From positions 124,001 to 188,000 of the forward strand of contig NZ_LMHW01000014.1 in assembly GCF_001428525.1 (NCBI RefSeq): 64,000 nt of DNA, in the 5' to 3' direction. Origin of the DNA: Flavobacterium sp. Root186. GTDB taxonomy: Bacteria > Bacteroidota > Bacteroidia > Flavobacteriales > Flavobacteriaceae. The position numbers and the translations under genes are program-made. This document shows, in pieces, positions 61,127 to 64,000 of this stretch. The first letter of the stretch is position 1. Every line of letters begins with the position of its first letter. The notes under the pieces were generated by a model, which saw only the letters and a program-made list of their open reading frames with translations, ran no database searches and was not told where the DNA came from.

Positions 61127-62056
61127 TTATTCCAAAGTAATTGAAGCGGTTCCCATAATTTCTTGTTTGTCGAAGAAGTTGACAAAGTATGTTCCTTTTT
61201 TAAACGGATTTTCGTCAGAATTTAAAATTCCGTACAAGTTTAAAGATTTGCCCTGAAAATCTGCTGCCACAATAAAGCTGTAAACCAAAGCTTTATCGTT
61301 GCCAAATTCTATTAATTTATTTTCACCAAGAACAGTATTTTTTTGGTCTAAAACCTGAATATAAAACACTCTTTTTCCTGTTTTAGCAACGGCATTTCCG
61401 TTAACCGAAAAACTTACTTTTAGTTTATTAGTGCTTTTTGCCCTATCTGTTTCCTGCTCTTTTCCCGATTTTTTTTCACGAAGAGCAATTACTTTAAAAT
61501 TATTCAGAACTAGTTTAGAAGCATCTTTTATTGTCGATTCTAACTTTTTTTGCTTTAAAATTAAAGTATCATTTTCTGCTTTTTGTTTGTACATTACAAC
61601 ATTTTGAGATTCAATTTCCGTAAGCAAATTTTTATTTTGAGATTTAAGACTTTTTATTTCTGCAACTTTAGAGGCTAATGCAGTCTGCATATCTGAAAGC
61701 TGTTTCCGGTAAATTTGAATTTGAGTAACAGAAGGATTTTCTGATGCTTTTATAATTTCCATTAAATTTTCGACATTTTTCTTTTCAAATGCCAATTGCT
61801 GTGAAAGAGCCGTTTTTTCTAAGATTGCAACATCATATTCTAATTTCAAAACATTCAAAGAGTCAAGAATACTTTTTTGAGCAATGTACTCTTTATTATT
61901 ATTGACAAGTTTAATATTTTTATTGCTTGCTTCTTCCTTATCTGCCTCGTCTTTTAGTTCTTTACTAAATATATAGAAAGTAGCACCTATTCCAAAAATA
62001 AAGAATATTGCCAAAAGTGCCCTGATCCATTCGTTTGTGTAATTTTTCTTCATCAT
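61127..62056 (-). CDS. Membrane-anchored coiled-coil protein of unknown function
   Basis: This 309-residue protein has one N-terminal membrane helix (about 12-31), a long coiled coil (about 55-185) and a C-terminal beta-rich domain (about 205-309) with V-S-F-S-V-N-G-N-A and G-T-Y-F-V-N-F-F-D-K. Topology suggests the bulk is periplasmic. Similar flavobacterial proteins are sometimes labelled as chromosome-partitioning proteins, but there is no ParA ATPase motif here, so that label would be wrong. Role unknown; an envelope scaffold is possible. Confidence 0.7.
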   Translation of the reverse strand: MMKKNYTNEWIRALLAIFFIFGIGATFYIFSKELKDEADKEEASNKNIKLVNNNKEYIAQKSILDSLNVLKLEYDVAILEKTALSQQLAFEKKNVENLMEIIKASENPSVTQIQIYRKQLSDMQTALASKVAEIKSLKSQNKNLLTEIESQNVVMYKQKAENDTLILKQKKLESTIKDASKLVLNNFKVIALREKKSGKEQETDRAKSTNKLKVSFSVNGNAVAKTGKRVFYIQVLDQKNTVLGENKLIEFGNDKALVYSFIVAADFQGKSLNLYGILNSDENPFKKGTYFVNFFDKQEIMGTASITLE

Positions 62057-62429
62057 TCCTCACAATTTATTGCAAAAATACCATTAAATTATTCGATAGA
62101 ACAAGTAGAAATACGGTTTTTTTGCTTATTTACAATAACTTAAAACACAGTAAACCAGTATTTTACAGAATCATCTGACTTTTCGTTCAAAAACAAAATC
62201 CATTGTAAAATAAAAGTCACTCAATAAATAGCTTTTAAGCAAAAATAACTTCTGTCTATTTTAACATTTGTTATAATAATGTGAACCGTTATGGAAAAAG
62301 GTTTTTAAGTCGTATCTTTGCAGACAATTTCATTTGAACGTAGAAATTGGTGTTTAAATTTTATGTAATAATTTGATTACTATTTAAATGCAGATTAAAA
62401 TGATCATTTAAAAACAAATACCATAAACA
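62057..62429 (+). promoter_or_regulatory. Upstream region of the suf operon
   Basis: TATCTTTG at 62313-62320 matches TAnnTTTG and is the likely -7 box for sufA, leaving a leader of about 100 bases. No TTTG at the usual spacing was found, which may mean activator control. The rest of the gap shows no gene or recognisable RNA element. Confidence 0.5.
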
Positions 62430-62759
62430 ATGATAAAAGTTTCTGATACAGCCAAAAAGAAAATCATCGACTTGATGAGTGATGATGGTTTTGATGCCGC
62501 ACATGACTACGTACGTGTAGGTGTGAAAAGCGGTGGATGCTCTGGTTTGTCTTATGATTTAAAATTTGATAAAACCAAAGGCGACGACGATAAAATATTT
62601 GTAGACAACGACATAACAATTGCAGTTGAAAAAAAATCATTCCTATATTTAGCTGGAACAATTCTGGAATTTTCAGGAGGGCTAAACGGAAAAGGATTTG
62701 TATTCAATAATCCAAATGCAAGCAGAACTTGTGGTTGCGGAGAATCATTTTCTCTTTAG
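62430..62759 (+). CDS. sufA: Iron-sulfur assembly protein (SufA/IscA type)
   Basis: This 109-residue HesB-family A-type carrier receives Fe-S clusters from the SufBCD scaffold and delivers them to target proteins. The three conserved cysteines are present: Cys37 (S-G-G-C-S-G-L) and Cys101, Cys103 (C-G-C-G-E-S-F). Length is normal. It lies 85 bases upstream of sufB on the same strand, consistent with a suf operon. The many Fe-S clusters of complex I in this window are among the likely beneficiaries. Confidence 0.93.
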   Translation: MIKVSDTAKKKIIDLMSDDGFDAAHDYVRVGVKSGGCSGLSYDLKFDKTKGDDDKIFVDNDITIAVEKKSFLYLAGTILEFSGGLNGKGFVFNNPNASRTCGCGESFSL

Positions 62760-62762
62760 TCA

Positions 62763-62838
62763 AAAGCCGAAAGTCAGAAAGTCTTAAAGACTGCTATTGA
62801 CTTTCAAACTTTGGACTTTAAAACTTTAAGACAATAAA
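62763..62838. repeat. sufA-sufB spacer with AAAGTC words
   Basis: Reiterated AAAGTC on one side (CGAAAGTCAGAAAGTC) and its complement GACTTT (GACTTTCAAACTTTGGACTT) on the other can form a hairpin immediately before the sufB start. The layout matches the nuo spacers. Confidence 0.6.
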
Positions 62839-62844
62839 AAAACA

Positions 62845-64000
62845 ATGAGCAAATACACAGAAGACGATTTAAAAATCGAACTCGAAACTAAAGAATACGA
62901 ATACGGGTTTTATACTGATATAGAATCGGAGACGTTTCCTATTGGCTTAAACGAAGACATCGTAAGAGCTATTTCTCTTAAAAAAGAAGAACCTGAATGG
63001 ATGACCGATTGGCGCATAGAAGCTTTTCGCGCCTGGAAAGAAATGATCGAGCCAGAATGGGCAAACGTACATTACGAAAAACCAGATTTTCAGGCAATTT
63101 CATATTACTCAGCTCCAAAACAAGTAGATCCTACTAAAACTCTGGATGATGTTGATCCGGAACTTTTAGAAATGTATAAAAAACTTGGAATTTCTGTTGA
63201 CGAACAAAAAATGATGAACAATGTCGCTATGGATATTGTGGTCGATTCAGTTTCTGTTGCAACTACTTTCAAGAAAACATTAGGAGAAAAAGGAATTATT
63301 TTCTGCCCGATTTCTGAAGCTATTAAAGAACATCCTGAATTGGTAAAAAAATATTTAGGAACTGTTGTACCTCAAAAAGACAACTTCTACGCAGCATTAA
63401 ACTCAGCAGTTTTCTCTGACGGAAGTTTCTGTTATATTCCAAAAGGCGTTCGTTGCCCAATGGAACTTTCAACATATTTCAGAATCAATCAGGCAGGAAC
63501 AGGACAATTCGAAAGAACTCTTGTTATTGCAGATGCCGGAAGTTATGTTTCATACCTTGAAGGTTGTACAGCACCAAGTCGTGACGAAAATCAATTGCAC
63601 GCTGCTGTGGTTGAATTAATCGCTTTGGATGATGCTGAAATTAAATATTCTACTGTTCAAAACTGGTTCCCAGGAAACAAAGAAGGAAAAGGTGGCGTTT
63701 ACAACTTCGTTACGAAAAGAGGTTTATGCGAAACAAATGCTAAAATTTCTTGGACACAGGTTGAAACAGGTTCTGCTGTAACCTGGAAATATCCTTCTTG
63801 TGTACTTAAAGGAGACAATTCGGTAGGAGAATTTTATTCGATCGCCGTTACTAATAATTACCAACAAGCTGATACGGGAACTAAAATGATCCATTTAGGT
63901 AAAAACACTAAATCGACTATTATTTCTAAAGGTATTTCGGCTGGTAAATCGCAAAACAGTTACCGTGGATTAGTGCAGATTAGCCCAAGAGCTGAGAATG
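62845..64000 (+). CDS. sufB: Fe-S cluster assembly protein SufB (partial, 3' end cut)
   Basis: An open frame from the ATG at 62845 runs to the window end (385 codons visible of about 480). It starts M-S-K-Y-T-E-D-D-L-K and contains family motifs such as G-L-N-E-D-I-V-R-A-I-S, F-C-Y-I-P-K-G-V-R-C-P-M-E-L-S and E-G-C-T-A-P. SufB is the central scaffold of the SUF system and works with SufC and SufD. The C-terminal part lies outside the window. Confidence 0.95.
   Translation, partial: MSKYTEDDLKIELETKEYEYGFYTDIESETFPIGLNEDIVRAISLKKEEPEWMTDWRIEAFRAWKEMIEPEWANVHYEKPDFQAISYYSAPKQVDPTKTLDDVDPELLEMYKKLGISVDEQKMMNNVAMDIVVDSVSVATTFKKTLGEKGIIFCPISEAIKEHPELVKKYLGTVVPQKDNFYAALNSAVFSDGSFCYIPKGVRCPMELSTYFRINQAGTGQFERTLVIADAGSYVSYLEGCTAPSRDENQLHAAVVELIALDDAEIKYSTVQNWFPGNKEGKGGVYNFVTKRGLCETNAKISWTQVETGSAVTWKYPSCVLKGDNSVGEFYSIAVTNNYQQADTGTKMIHLGKNTKSTIISKGISAGKSQNSYRGLVQISPRAEN

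Noticed and set aside
61127..62056. A ParA-type chromosome partitioning protein
   Set aside because: No Walker motif is present; the protein is a membrane-anchored coiled coil.
1..64000. tRNA or rRNA genes
   Set aside because: No cloverleaf with a T-loop GTTCRA-type core or rRNA-like segment was recognised in the gaps by eye; a covariance-model scan would be decisive.

Overview
The window looks like a chromosomal segment of a Flavobacterium or close relative (Bacteroidota). The signs are AT-rich DNA, many promoters of the Bacteroidota type (TTTG, a spacer of about 17-20 bases, then TAnnTTTG), a SusC/SusD pair, type IX secretion (T9SS) C-terminal sorting domains, a chlorin-free 14-gene complex I operon with a short NuoG, and an L-threonine dehydrogenase of the short-chain type described from flavobacteria. 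No rRNA, tRNA, prophage, complete insertion sequence or CRISPR array was seen.

Layout. 1-3740: a secreted thioredoxin-fold protein, aspS and a cold-shock gene. 3839-17552: the complete nuoA-nuoN operon for NADH:quinone oxidoreductase, with a textbook promoter ahead of nuoA and a terminator after nuoN. 17600-28900: a Bax-inhibitor-1-like membrane protein, a T9SS-exported pectate lyase behind a LacI-type palindrome, an aldehyde dehydrogenase, a periplasmic class II cyclic-nucleotide phosphodiesterase, a broken antitoxin-like gene, 3-hydroxyanthranilate dioxygenase, a secreted endonuclease/phosphatase-fold protein, LD-carboxypeptidase, YraN and an ACT-like protein. 29166-44902: a starch-utilisation locus: ECF sigma factor, FecR anti-sigma factor, SusC with STN signalling domain, SusD, SusE-like protein, GH13 lipoprotein amylase, GH97 alpha-glucosidase and a large multidomain T9SS amylase. 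Together these bind starch at the surface, cut it, import the pieces and finish hydrolysis in the periplasm.

44920-47006 (minus) holds the most unusual item: a compact, AT-rich three-gene cassette with its own strong promoter, encoding a 96-residue protein, a soluble M48-like HELGH metalloprotease and a dCTP-deaminase-family enzyme. dCTP deaminases are known anti-phage effectors in other bacteria, so this is a candidate undescribed defence module. The function is inferred, not shown.

47354-64000: mfd with an overlapping lipoprotein gene, L-threonine 3-dehydrogenase, two tandem DUF418 membrane proteins, an M1 aminopeptidase, a subtilase lipoprotein, a decayed T9SS leucine-rich-repeat gene, a lactonase-like metallo-hydrolase, a coiled-coil membrane protein, and the start of a suf operon (sufA, sufB cut by the window end).

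A second layer of structure is the intergenic DNA. Several families of inverted-repeat elements recur (arms with GCCACGAATTC, arms with CCCACGGATTTTAC, a CCCGTGG palindrome, a CCCGACAGG palindrome, a CGCAAAG hairpin). Spacers built from short reiterated words (TTTAGAT, TTTCAAG, CAGTTTG, AAAGTC) sit just before internal operon cistrons.
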